This document shows, piece by piece, positions 8,036-15,831 of a stretch of DNA of 64,000 nucleotides. The stretch spans positions 310,001 through 374,000 of the forward strand of contig JBMNGO010000001.1 of assembly GCA_050949885.1 (NCBI GenBank), written 5' to 3'. The notes under the pieces were generated by a model that had not been told where the DNA came from, ran no database searches, and saw only the letters and a list, made by a program, of their open reading frames with translations. Both the position numbers and the translations under genes were made by a program. The stretch comes from JBMNGO01 sp050949885 (GTDB lineage: Bacteria > Bacillota > Syntrophomonadia > Syntrophomonadales > Syntrophomonadaceae). Each line of letters begins with the position of its first letter. Position 1 is the stretch's first letter.

Positions 8036-8986
8036 ATGAAATTACCACAGCTTCGTATAGGCCATTTATTACCCAAATTTCCTATTATTCAGGGAGGAAT
8101 GGCAGTTCGGGTATCTACTGCAACTCTCGCCGGGGCTGTAGCTAAAACCGGTGGAATTGGTGTAATAGGAGCAACAGGAATGTCTTTGGAAGAATTAAGG
8201 GATGAAATCAGGCAGGCTCGGATTCTTGCTAACGGAGGAATTGTTGGAGTAAATATTATGTATGCTGCCCGCCAGTTTGCTGACCTGGTCCATGCTGCTA
8301 TCAGCGAGAAGATTGACGTGATTTTCAGCGGGGCAGGTTTTTCCAAGGATATTTTCCGGTGGGGAAAAGAAGCTAATACGCCTATTGTCTCCATTGTCTC
8401 ATCAGCCAAAGCAGCACGGCTGGCAGAGAAATGCGGCGCTGATGCCGTTGTTGCTGAGAGCGGTGAAGCCGGAGGACATCTAGGTACTTTAAAAACACTA
8501 AAAGAAATCCTACCAGAGATTGTTAAAGCGGTAAAAATTCCGGTTATTGCCGCCGGTGGTCTGGTTAATGGTTATGATATGGCTGAGGCAATTAAAATGG
8601 GTGCCAGTGGTGTACAAATGGCCTCCAGATTTGTGCTCAGTGAGGAATGCACTGTGTCCCCTGCTTTTAAACAAACATATTTGAATTCTCAGGCAGATGA
8701 TTCGATAATAATCAAAAGCCCTGTAGGTTTTCCCGGCAGAGCCCTTAAAAACCCGTTTTCCAACTTGATCCAGCAAGGCGAGGCTCCTGAGGTGGACTCA
8801 TGCAATGCGTGTTTAAAGGAATGCAGCGGGGATTTTTGCATAATGCAGGCCCTTATTAACGCCCGGGAGGGCAGGGTTAATGAAGGATTAGTATTTGCGG
8901 GTATTAATGCCCACAAGATAAAAGAGATATTACCTGTGTCGGAAATATTCCAAAGAATCCTAAAGGAATTTGCCGAAGCTGATTAA
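8036..8986 (+). CDS. Second FabK/nitronate monooxygenase-family flavoprotein with a Cys-rich tail
   Basis: This 316-aa protein is an FMN TIM barrel of the nitronate monooxygenase superfamily and a distant paralogue of FabK next door: QGGMAVRVSTATLAGAVAKTG-type N-terminus, SGEAGGHLGTL with the conserved His, and AAGGLVNGYD. Unlike FabK it carries four cysteines near the C-terminus (C256, C259, C263, C268; spacing x2, x3, x4), which may bind metal or an iron-sulfur cluster. The ATG at 8036 has AGGAGG at 8020-8025, so it is preferred over an upstream in-frame TTG. It could be a second enoyl reductase or a nitronate oxidase; its divergent position beside the fab operon favours a lipid role. Confidence 0.75.
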   Translation: MKLPQLRIGHLLPKFPIIQGGMAVRVSTATLAGAVAKTGGIGVIGATGMSLEELRDEIRQARILANGGIVGVNIMYAARQFADLVHAAISEKIDVIFSGAGFSKDIFRWGKEANTPIVSIVSSAKAARLAEKCGADAVVAESGEAGGHLGTLKTLKEILPEIVKAVKIPVIAAGGLVNGYDMAEAIKMGASGVQMASRFVLSEECTVSPAFKQTYLNSQADDSIIIKSPVGFPGRALKNPFSNLIQQGEAPEVDSCNACLKECSGDFCIMQALINAREGRVNEGLVFAGINAHKIKEILPVSEIFQRILKEFAEAD

Positions 8987-9154
8987 ACCAAGGCTCAAGC
9001 TGTCCAAGGTTTAGTCGGGCTATGATATCTCATAAGTCCTATAAGCTGATAGGACTAAAGTCGCAATTGAAGCACCACCAGTTTATCCGGCCTGCATAAC
9101 TGGATGGAAAGGCATACAAGATGCTATCGGCATCAAGAAAGAATGAACTTTAAT

Positions 9155-9179
9155 AAAAACGCCGGGTTAATGCCCGGCG
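9155..9179 (-). terminator. Terminator of the groESL operon
   Basis: On the minus strand a 7-bp GC-rich stem (CGCCGGG/CCCGGCG) with a 6-base loop is followed by TTTTTATT, about 45 bases after the groEL stop. Confidence 0.85.
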
Positions 9180-9223
9180 CTCTTACTCTCATATCGGTGT
9201 GTTTTACTGTCTGGAGCGGTTTC

Positions 9224-10861
9224 TTACATCATGCCGCCCATACCGCCCATGCCTCCAGCCGCCGCACCCAAAGCCTTGTCTTCGGCGTTAGGCAGCTCGG
9301 TTACAATAGCTTCCGTGGTTAATACCATGGCAGCGATACTGGCCGCATTTTGCACAGCAGAACGGGTTACCTTGGCAGGGTCGATGATTCCTGCTGCGAT
9401 CATATTTTCGTAGACCCCGGTTAAAGCATTATAGCCTATCCCAGCTTCACTGTTGCGTACTTTTTCAACTACCACTGAACCTTCTGCTCCTGCGTTATTG
9501 GCGATCTGGCGGAGAGGTTCTTCCAAAGCTTTCTTAACCAGGTTAACTCCTGTCAATTCATCTCCTGCTGCATCAACCTTTTCTATTGCCCGAATAACGT
9601 TGATAAGGGCAGTTCCTCCACCGGAAACAATTCCCTCTTCAACAGCAGCTTTGGTAGCAGCCAGGGCATCCTCAATACGGTGTTTTTTCTCTTTTAATTC
9701 GGTTTCAGTGGCAGCCCCAACCTGAATAACAGCAACTCCACCGGCCAATTTAGCCATTCTTTCCTGCAATTTTTCCCTGTCATATTCTGAATCGGTTTCT
9801 TCCAACTGCATTTTAATATTGGCAATACGGTTTTTGATATCCTCTTCTGATCCAGCGCCATCAACAATGATGGTTTCCTCTTTCCTTACCACAACCTGAC
9901 GCGCTTTACCCAGCATGGAAATATTTACGTTTTCCATTTTTACGCCAACGTCCTCGCTGGCTACCTGACCCTTAGTCAGAATGGCAATGTCTTCCAGCAT
10001 GGCTTTCCTTCTCTCGCCAAAGGCAGGGGCTTTTACTGCCACACAGGTAAAGGTTCCCTTCAGTTTATTCAAAACCAAAGTGGCCAGAGCTTCTCCTTCA
10101 ACATCTTCAGCTATTAACAATAAAGGTTTGCCAGTCTGAACAACCTTTTCCAGAACGGGCAGGATTTCATTAATCGAAGTGAGCTTTTTGTCAGTTATTA
10201 AAATATAAGGTTCATCAAGAACAGCTTCCATCTTCTCTACATTAGTTACCATATAATGGGAAATATAACCCCGATCAAAATTCATTCCTTCTACAACTTC
10301 CAGAGAAGTTCCTACTGACTGTGATTCTTCAACAGTGATAACCCCATCCCGGCCTACTTTTTCCATGGCGTCAGCAATTAGCTGGCCGATTTCCGGGTCA
10401 TCAGCAGAAATAGCCGCTACCTGAGCTATGGCTTCCTTGGATTCAACCGGTTTACTGATATTGTTGATTTCCTCAACTATAGCATTAACAGCCTTTTCAA
10501 TGCCCTTTCTCATAATCATTGGATTAGCACCGGCAGCCACGTTTTTGAGCCCTTCTTTAATCATGGACTGGGCCAGGACTGTAGCTGTAGTAGTGCCATC
10601 CCCAGCCACATCATTAGTCTTTATAGCAACTTCTTTTACTAACTGACATCCCAGGTTTTCCCAGGGATCTTCCAAATCAATGTCTCTGGCGATGGTAACA
10701 CCATCATTGGTAATGGTTGGGGAACCAAATTTTTTATCCAGGACTACGTTACGGCCTTTAGGACCTAATGTAACTTTGACTGCATTTGCCAATGTGTCAA
10801 CGCCTTTTTCCAGTTTTCTCCTGGCTTCTTCACCAAATTTAATATCTTTGGCCAACTGCAT
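9224..10861 (-). CDS. groL: Chaperonin GroEL
   Basis: GroEL is the 60-kDa subunit of the double-ring chaperonin that folds cytoplasmic proteins with GroES and ATP. The 545-aa protein has the ATP-site motif VAGDGTTTATVLAQ, the signature AAVEEGIVSGGG, and the flexible Gly-Met tail ending GGMGGMGGMM. It begins 23 bases after groES and is under the same CIRCE operator. The start ATG at 10861 is preceded by AAAGGAGG. Confidence 0.98.
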   Translation of the reverse strand: MQLAKDIKFGEEARRKLEKGVDTLANAVKVTLGPKGRNVVLDKKFGSPTITNDGVTIARDIDLEDPWENLGCQLVKEVAIKTNDVAGDGTTTATVLAQSMIKEGLKNVAAGANPMIMRKGIEKAVNAIVEEINNISKPVESKEAIAQVAAISADDPEIGQLIADAMEKVGRDGVITVEESQSVGTSLEVVEGMNFDRGYISHYMVTNVEKMEAVLDEPYILITDKKLTSINEILPVLEKVVQTGKPLLLIAEDVEGEALATLVLNKLKGTFTCVAVKAPAFGERRKAMLEDIAILTKGQVASEDVGVKMENVNISMLGKARQVVVRKEETIIVDGAGSEEDIKNRIANIKMQLEETDSEYDREKLQERMAKLAGGVAVIQVGAATETELKEKKHRIEDALAATKAAVEEGIVSGGGTALINVIRAIEKVDAAGDELTGVNLVKKALEEPLRQIANNAGAEGSVVVEKVRNSEAGIGYNALTGVYENMIAAGIIDPAKVTRSAVQNAASIAAMVLTTEAIVTELPNAEDKALGAAAGGMGGMGGMM

Positions 10862-10884
10862 CTATGTATCCTCCTTTGCTTATC

Positions 10885-11175
10885 TTAATTGATTTTGGCA
10901 AGAACATCTCTCTCAGATAATATAAGGTATTCCTCACCATCAATTTTCACTTCGGTTCCAGCATATTTAGAAAAAATTATTTTGTCCCCTACTGATACTT
11001 GAATAGGAATCCTTTCTCCTTTTTCATTTAGTGCGCCGGGGCCCACTGCCAAGACTTCGCCTTCCTGGGGCTTTTCTTTGGCTGTATCAGGGACATACAG
11101 TCCGCTCTTGGTCATTTCCTCGACTGCTTCAGCAACCTTAACTACTAGCCTATCAGCTAATGGTTGGATTTTCAA
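10885..11175 (-). CDS. groS: Co-chaperonin GroES
   Basis: GroES caps the GroEL ring. The 96-aa protein has the usual N-terminus (IQPLADRLVVK), the mobile-loop region (around EEMTKSGLYVPDTAKEK) and the C-terminal strand EYLILSERDVLA. It is the first gene of the operon, directly behind the CIRCE element and a vegetative promoter. Confidence 0.98.
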   Translation of the reverse strand: MKIQPLADRLVVKVAEAVEEMTKSGLYVPDTAKEKPQEGEVLAVGPGALNEKGERIPIQVSVGDKIIFSKYAGTEVKIDGEEYLILSERDVLAKIN

Positions 11176-11212
11176 AACAAATTACCTCCTTACAGTATAT
11201 TTCTGTTTGTTG

Positions 11213-11239
11213 TTAGCACTCATTTCACTTGAGTGCTAA
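11213..11239. promoter_or_regulatory. CIRCE element (HrcA operator)
   Basis: The inverted repeat TTAGCACTC-N9-GAGTGCTAA is a perfect match to the CIRCE consensus bound by HrcA. It lies between the predicted promoter and groES, so HrcA would repress groESL in the absence of heat stress. hrcA itself is not in this window. Confidence 0.96.
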
Positions 11240-11251
11240 CATCTTGGTATA

Positions 11252-11280
11252 ATATTAGGCAAGATTGTGCAAGTATTCAA
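11252..11280 (-). promoter_or_regulatory. Predicted vegetative promoter of groESL
   Basis: On the minus strand TTGAAT, a 17-base spacer and TAATAT form a sigma-A-like promoter just upstream of the CIRCE element. Confidence 0.6.
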
Positions 11281-11383
11281 ACCAAGTTACCTGCCAAATC
11301 TGCCTGATATTTTCAAATTATATTATGCTCGTGGGTTTTTCTTTTTATACCTTTAAATACCACTTTTTTTCGAGGTCTAACAA

Positions 11384-11884
11384 TTATTTTTCTGGTCTGC
11401 CACAATCTTGAGCAGAACCTGACAGTGTATGCAATCCATGTTCTAAAGCCGGTAATATAGCCTCCAAGGACTCCTGCACCGCAATGGCGCTGCCTGGCAG
11501 GTTTATTATGAGGGTGTTTCCTCTGATCCCGGCTACGCCCCTGGATAACATGGCCCGAGGAGTCTTTTGCATCCCCATAAAACGCATGGCTTCAGGAATA
11601 CCCGGTACATTTTTTTCAACTACCTCCAGGGTTGCTTCAGGAGTTACATCCCGCGGTGACATGCCGGTACCCCCCGAGGTCAGGACTAAATCTAGAGCCA
11701 AAACATCGCACAAATATCTCAATCGCTCGATAATAATACCTTTGTCATCAGGAATTACTTCATAGTGCTGGAAATCAAACCCCTGGCTTAGTACTTGTTT
11801 GATCCTACGGCCGCTTAGGTCTTCTCTTTCCCCTCTGGACCCTTTATCACTCATAACCAGTATCCCGGTTTTAATCACCGCCAC
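11384..11884 (-). CDS. moaB: Molybdopterin adenylyltransferase family protein (MogA/MoaB)
   Basis: Members of this family adenylylate molybdopterin before metal insertion. The 166-aa protein has the conserved LTSGGTGMSPRDVTPEA motif and GIRGNTLIINLPGS. It is the last gene of the moaA-moaC-moaB cluster. A GTG start at 11884 fits the upstream AGGTGAGG. MogA and MoaB cannot be told apart by eye; the operon context supports a cofactor role. Confidence 0.9.
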   Translation of the reverse strand: MAVIKTGILVMSDKGSRGEREDLSGRRIKQVLSQGFDFQHYEVIPDDKGIIIERLRYLCDVLALDLVLTSGGTGMSPRDVTPEATLEVVEKNVPGIPEAMRFMGMQKTPRAMLSRGVAGIRGNTLIINLPGSAIAVQESLEAILPALEHGLHTLSGSAQDCGRPEK

Positions 11885-11939
11885 CTCACCTCATCACCTT
11901 TTTGAATATTTTATTAACTAATAGGAAAAAACCAAATTA

Positions 11940-12434
11940 TTAATCCCTTACCTTACGATCGCGTTCCCTTATTAAATGTCCGCCTTTTCCTCCGGCTTTT
12001 TCAACCAGTTTTATTTGCTCAATTATCATCCATCGGTCAACCGATTTGCACATATCATATATGGTCAGGGCAGCTACGGAAACAGCAGTTAATGCTTCCA
12101 TTTCCACTCCGGTTTTTCCAGTGGTTTTGACAGTAGCAGTAATTATTATGGCTGGATCAGTTTCATCGAACTGGAAGGATAGATCAACACCCGTAAGCAT
12201 TAGCGGGTGGCACATAGGAACTAAATCGGAAGTTTTTTTAGCTCCCATTATTCCAGCGGTTTGTGCAACTGCCAGAACATCGCCTTTTTTTACGCGGCCT
12301 GCTTTTATGGCCTCCAGTGTTGCGGCTTCCATCCTGATTACCGAGGTAGCCACAGCTATTCTCTCTGTTTCTTCCTTGCCGCTCACATCGACCATCCTGG
12401 CGTATCCATCTTCATTAAGATGGCTAAAGCTCAT
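11940..12434 (-). CDS. moaC: Cyclic pyranopterin monophosphate synthase MoaC
   Basis: MoaC converts the MoaA product to cyclic pyranopterin monophosphate, the first committed molybdopterin precursor. The 164-aa protein has the family motifs LVPMCHPL, GVEMEALTAVS and the catalytic-site Lys in YDMCKSVDR. It starts 7 bases after moaA. Confidence 0.97.
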   Translation of the reverse strand: MSFSHLNEDGYARMVDVSGKEETERIAVATSVIRMEAATLEAIKAGRVKKGDVLAVAQTAGIMGAKKTSDLVPMCHPLMLTGVDLSFQFDETDPAIIITATVKTTGKTGVEMEALTAVSVAALTIYDMCKSVDRWMIIEQIKLVEKAGGKGGHLIRERDRKVRD

Positions 12435-12441
12435 CCCGCCT

Positions 12442-13422
12442 TTATCCCCCTATCTGATACATCTTTCTTTGGTTGTCCTCTCCCCAGCCTGTATCCATAT
12501 TATGCCGTATAGGCTTGGAATTAATTACCCTAATGAACAGCTTTTTGATCTCCGCATCACTGGCACCATCTCTTAACGGAGTCAAAAGGTCTACTTCCTT
12601 TTTATCATACAAACAGGCCCTCAGTTTTCCTTCGGCAGTCATTCTAATCCGGTTGCATTCATTACAAAACTGGTGGCTCATGGGATTAATAAATCCAATG
12701 GACCCTTCACTTTCACCGATACTATAATATTTGGCCGGACCGTTACCCTTCAAATGCTTTCCGGGCAAGAGGGAATATTTCCGTGCAATAACCTTTTTCA
12801 TCTCATCAGAAGTCATCATGCGTTCCTTCTTGAAAAATAAAAGGTCCCCTATTGGCATAAATTCAATAAACCTTATGTGCAATGGATTATTAACCGCCAG
12901 CTCCGCAAAGTCCAGCAATTCTTCATCATTAAATCCCCTAATAATTACTACATTCAGTTTAATCGGATAGAGATTCAATTCCTGAGCCACCTGAATAGCT
13001 CCCAAGGCTTTGGATAAACTGCCGCCTCTGGTAATATAACGATATTTTTCCGGGTTTAGTGTATCAAGGCTAATGTTAACCCTCTGTATACCTGCTTCTT
13101 TTAGATCTTCAGCCATATCGGTAAAAAGGATTCCATTAGTAGTTATAGCAATGTCATCAATTACCCCAATCTTTTTAATTAAACTGATAAGATAAGGGAA
13201 ATTCTTCCTAACCAGAGGCTCACCGCCGGTAAACCGGACTTTTCGTATCCCAATTTGGGAACTGACATTAACCAGCCTGGCGATTTCCTCCAGGGTCAAT
13301 ACTTCTGAGTGTTTTAGGTTTTTAACTCCGCTGGGCGGCATACAGTATCGGCACCGGAGATTGCAACGGTCTGTCACGGATACTCTTAGATAATTAATAG
13401 TCCTGTTAAATCCATCTAACAT
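12442..13422 (-). CDS. moaA: GTP 3',8-cyclase MoaA
   Basis: MoaA is a radical SAM enzyme that begins molybdopterin synthesis from GTP. It has the N-terminal [4Fe-4S] motif C20-x3-C24-x2-C27, the SAM-binding FTGGEPLVR, and the second cluster in FCNECNRIR plus a downstream Cys (LRACLY). It ends in the conserved Gly-Gly. I chose the ATG at 13422 (MLDGFNRTIN) over an in-frame GTG at 13440 because family members start here and GGGGAG lies upstream. The protein is 326 aa. It follows a 59-aa gene and a Moco-type leader. Confidence 0.96.
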   Translation of the reverse strand: MLDGFNRTINYLRVSVTDRCNLRCRYCMPPSGVKNLKHSEVLTLEEIARLVNVSSQIGIRKVRFTGGEPLVRKNFPYLISLIKKIGVIDDIAITTNGILFTDMAEDLKEAGIQRVNISLDTLNPEKYRYITRGGSLSKALGAIQVAQELNLYPIKLNVVIIRGFNDEELLDFAELAVNNPLHIRFIEFMPIGDLLFFKKERMMTSDEMKKVIARKYSLLPGKHLKGNGPAKYYSIGESEGSIGFINPMSHQFCNECNRIRMTAEGKLRACLYDKKEVDLLTPLRDGASDAEIKKLFIRVINSKPIRHNMDTGWGEDNQRKMYQIGG

Positions 13423-13471
13423 TTCCCCATCTCTCCCCACAAAAAAGCACCCCGGCTGCTGCTTGTCCTCT

Positions 13472-13651
13472 TTAGAAACAGCCCAATTCGCACCCGAAAA
13501 CCTTTAGTCCGGCTTCATCACAAAGCTGTCCCATGGCTGATAATTCTATACCCAGTTCTTCTGCTGTCTTTCTGGCTTCCGAACAGCTAATCCTTTTATC
13601 TGGATACATTTCCTGCAGCTTCTTTATCAATTCTTGCCTATCCTTGTCCAA
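13472..13651 (-). CDS. Small Cys-containing protein between the Moco leader and moaA
   Basis: This 59-aa frame starts at TTG 13651, 8 bases after a strong GGGGAGG, and ends 49 bases before moaA. It reads MDKDRQELIKKLQEMYPDKR at the N-terminus and ends GLKVFGCELGCF. The middle looks helical (SEARKTAEELGIELSAMGQL) and the tail holds two Cys in GCELGC. I recall similar small proteins ending in QLGCF near molybdenum genes in Firmicutes, but the function is unknown. Its position behind the leader suggests it is regulated with moaA and may act in Mo-cofactor metabolism. It is easily missed because of its size and TTG start. Confidence 0.7.
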   Translation of the reverse strand: MDKDRQELIKKLQEMYPDKRISCSEARKTAEELGIELSAMGQLCDEAGLKVFGCELGCF

Positions 13652-13699
13652 ATCATTTACCTCCCCAAAATAAGATACACCCTGAAAGGGTGTAATTAA

Positions 13700-13805
13700 G
13701 CCCGCGAATAGTCGCCAACCTAGTTATACTCCTTTCCACCGGGAGGAATAGCTGTTTCCGGCTATACCTAACGTTTAACCGCCATAGTATAAAACCTTAG
13801 GCCAA
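13700..13805 (-). ncRNA. Moco RNA motif (molybdenum-cofactor riboswitch candidate)
   Basis: The leader of the moa operon contains, on the minus strand, CCTCCCGGTGGAAAGGAG (complement of 13729-13746) directly after a GC-capped hairpin (ATAGC...GCTAT). The E. coli moaA leader, type member of the Moco RNA motif, has the same CCUCCCG...GGAAAGG core after a comparable hairpin. A second hairpin (ACACCC/GGGTGT, 13677-13694) lies between the motif and the ribosome binding site of the 59-aa gene and could couple binding to expression. Boundaries are approximate. A molybdenum or tungsten cofactor ligand is inferred from the family. Confidence 0.75.
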
Positions 13806-13828
13806 TTAAATCGGAGTAGTCTTGTTTT

Positions 13829-13856
13829 ATTATACACTACCAATCATATAACTGAA
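13829..13856 (-). promoter_or_regulatory. Predicted promoter of the moa operon
   Basis: On the minus strand TTCAGT, a 16-base spacer and a perfect TATAAT lie just upstream of the leader RNA. This would give a leader of roughly 170 nt before the 59-aa gene. Confidence 0.55.
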
Positions 13857-13958
13857 GATGGAAATAATTAAATTCGCAGAAAAGCTTGTATTGTGTCGCT
13901 AATAGCATAAAATTAATTAGGAAAGAGTTGTAAGGTAGAGCGGAGGGGAGGGGGAATT

Positions 13959-14393
13959 ATGGTTTCCTGGCATTGGATACTAATAGCCCTGGTATTCGGA
14001 ACCCTGGAAATACTCACTACCAGTTTGTGGTTTCTTTGGTTTGGACTGGGAGCACTGGCTGTAGCAATTGTCTCATGGTTGGGCTGGTTTACCGTTTTAC
14101 AAAGTCAGTTATACTTTTTTGCTCTCGTTACTCTTCTATTAATAATCTTTACTCGACCATTAGCCTTGAAATTATTTAAGTCCGAAGATGTTGCCAGTAA
14201 TACTAAGGCTTTAATAGGCCGACACGGTATTGCCATAGAAGATATACTCCCGCTTCGATATGGACAGGTGAAAGTAAGCGGAGAAATTTGGACTGCAGTG
14301 TGCCAGGGGGATCAGGAGATTAAAGCTAATGAACCGGTTGAAATAATCGGCATTGACGGGGTTAAGCTCCTGGTCAAAAAGGTCGTAATGTAA
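13959..14393 (+). CDS. NfeD-like membrane protein
   Basis: This is a 144-aa protein of the short NfeD family: three hydrophobic helices in the first 75 residues, followed by a soluble OB-fold-like beta domain (about 80-144, LIGRHGIAIEDILPLRYGQV...). Such proteins act with SPFH/stomatin-type proteins in membrane organisation, and one is encoded 19 bases downstream. It lacks the protease domain of long NfeD proteins. Start ATG has GGAGGGG upstream. Confidence 0.88.
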   Translation: MVSWHWILIALVFGTLEILTTSLWFLWFGLGALAVAIVSWLGWFTVLQSQLYFFALVTLLLIIFTRPLALKLFKSEDVASNTKALIGRHGIAIEDILPLRYGQVKVSGEIWTAVCQGDQEIKANEPVEIIGIDGVKLLVKKVVM

Positions 14394-14412
14394 TGGAAGG
14401 AGTTGCATTCCA

Positions 14413-15357
14413 ATGTTTAGATTTCTTTTTGATTTTATTGTAGTTCTTTTTGTAATTGGAGTTGGTATTTCCGCTATCAAGATCATTCGGCAGTCAACTG
14501 TGGGAATAGTTGAAAGGCTGGGCAAATACCACAAAACGGCTGAACAAGGTATTAACTTAATCATTCCCTTTATTGACAGTTTCCGATCTATAGTGGATCT
14601 GAGGGAACAGGTGGTAGATTTCCCGCCCCAGCCGGTTATTACCAAGGATAATGTTACAATGCAGATCGACACCGTGGTTTATTATCAAGTAACTGATCCC
14701 TTTAAATTTACCTACGAAATAGCTAATCCCATTCTGGCTATCGAAAACCTTACTGCCACCACCCTGCGTAATATTGTAGGGGATCTGGAATTGGACGAAA
14801 CCCTGACCTCCAGAGATCTGGTCAATACCAAATTACGCTCCATCCTGGATGAAGCTACAGACAAGTGGGGTATTAAAGTAAATCGGGTGGAATTGAAAAA
14901 CATCCTGCCGCCTTCTGATATCCAGAATGCCATGGAAAAACAGATGCGGGCCGAAAGAGAAAAACGAGAGGCAATATTAAGGGCCGAGGGGCAAAAAACC
15001 GCCGCTATTCTGGAAGCTGAAGGAAAGAAACAGGCAGCCATATTAAACGCGGAAGCTGTTAGGGAAGCAGCCATCCGGGAGGCTGAAGGAAGAAAGCAAG
15101 CCCAGATTCTGGAAGCCCAGGGTGAAGCGGAGGCTATAATAAGCGTACAAAAGGCCTTTGCCGACAGTCTGGTAATGATTCGGGAAGCAGGAGCCGATGA
15201 CAAGGTTCTGGCCCTTAAATCATTGGAAGCTATAAAAGATCTGGGGAATGGCCAATCCACCAAACTGTTTATCCCCAGTGATTTATCGGGCTTAGGAGGA
15301 GTATTTGCCGCTTTAAACGAAGTAGTTGCTACAACCAAGAAAAAACCCCAGGAATAG
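14413..15357 (+). CDS. SPFH-domain (stomatin/paraslipin-like) membrane protein
   Basis: The 314-aa protein has one N-terminal membrane helix (FDFIVVLFVIGVGISAIKII), then the SPFH/band-7 domain (GIVERLGKYHKTAEQGINLI to about 170) and a long Ala/Glu-rich coiled coil (about 180-260, repeated ILxAEGxKQAA units). Such proteins oligomerise into membrane scaffolds. Pairing with the NfeD-like gene upstream is the usual arrangement. A terminator follows 12 bases after the stop. Confidence 0.93.
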   Translation: MFRFLFDFIVVLFVIGVGISAIKIIRQSTVGIVERLGKYHKTAEQGINLIIPFIDSFRSIVDLREQVVDFPPQPVITKDNVTMQIDTVVYYQVTDPFKFTYEIANPILAIENLTATTLRNIVGDLELDETLTSRDLVNTKLRSILDEATDKWGIKVNRVELKNILPPSDIQNAMEKQMRAEREKREAILRAEGQKTAAILEAEGKKQAAILNAEAVREAAIREAEGRKQAQILEAQGEAEAIISVQKAFADSLVMIREAGADDKVLALKSLEAIKDLGNGQSTKLFIPSDLSGLGGVFAALNEVVATTKKKPQE

Positions 15358-15369
15358 GCAGATCCATGG

Positions 15370-15402
15370 GAGCCGGGTTACAATAACCCGGCTCAATTTT
15401 TA
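15370..15402 (+). terminator. Terminator after the nfeD/SPFH pair
   Basis: An 11-bp stem GAGCCGGGTTA/TAACCCGGCTC with a tiny loop is followed by AATTTTTAG on the plus strand. Confidence 0.9.
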
Positions 15403-15519
15403 GCCACCTAGTTCCCAAGAACTTTAGTTACAGTTGTTGCATTTTAACTGCGAGCTGCCTTCCCAACCTCTAAAAACCCGTTACTATTCCACAAGAAAGC
15501 TTTTTTAGGCTTTATTCAT

Positions 15520-15558
15520 AAAAAGCAGCCGGTCAGACTATTAAGTCTAAGACCGGCT
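15520..15558 (-). terminator. Terminator of the MinD-ATPase/NifX cluster
   Basis: On the minus strand the stem AGCCGGTC/GACCGGCT, with an inner AGACT/AGTCT pairing, is followed by GCTTTTTATG. It lies downstream of the 63-aa Gly-rich protein and closes the cluster that starts near 18662. Confidence 0.75.
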
Positions 15559-15621
15559 TATGGAGGTAAGAAGGCCGTATTCCCTCACAAAACCAAACAT
15601 ATGGCATAGCTTGGCAAGTTA

Positions 15622-15813
15622 TTAGGTTGCTTTATTGGATGAGTCAGGAATAAATGGGCCTCCCCCAGTTATCCTCATGCAATTGCTGCCCCCAGGTCTC
15701 CGTCCCTGGCCTTTACCCGGTTTATCATCCCTACGGCCTGATGCACATCCGCCCCTAAACCGGCCGATCCCCCGTCCCTGACCCTGTGGCCCGGTACCAT
15801 CTTTATTGGGCAT
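15622..15813 (-). CDS. Small Gly/Arg-rich DUF5320-like protein
   Basis: The 63-aa protein begins MPNKDGTGPQGQGRGIGRF, the typical start of DUF5320-like proteins that accompany NifX-like and MinD-like ATPase genes. The rest is rich in Gly and Arg with two isolated Cys (GGCASGRR, GGSNCMRI). The ATG at 15813 with GGAGTGGAAGAG upstream is preferred over an in-frame ATG at 15831. Function is unknown; context suggests metal-cluster handling. Confidence 0.75.
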   Translation of the reverse strand: MPNKDGTGPQGQGRGIGRFRGGCASGRRDDKPGKGQGRRPGGSNCMRITGGGPFIPDSSNKAT

Positions 15814-15831
15814 CTCTTCCACTCCTTTCAT

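Noticed and set aside
9035..9056. Hairpin AGTCCTAT/ATAGGACT downstream of the FabK-like gene
   Set aside because: Perfect 8-bp stem but no T-run on either strand and no conserved RNA features; not enough to call a terminator or RNA.
13990..14030. sigma-54 type promoters near the accessory operons
   Set aside because: TGGCAC-like matches (for example near 43995) lack the TTGC half at the right spacing.
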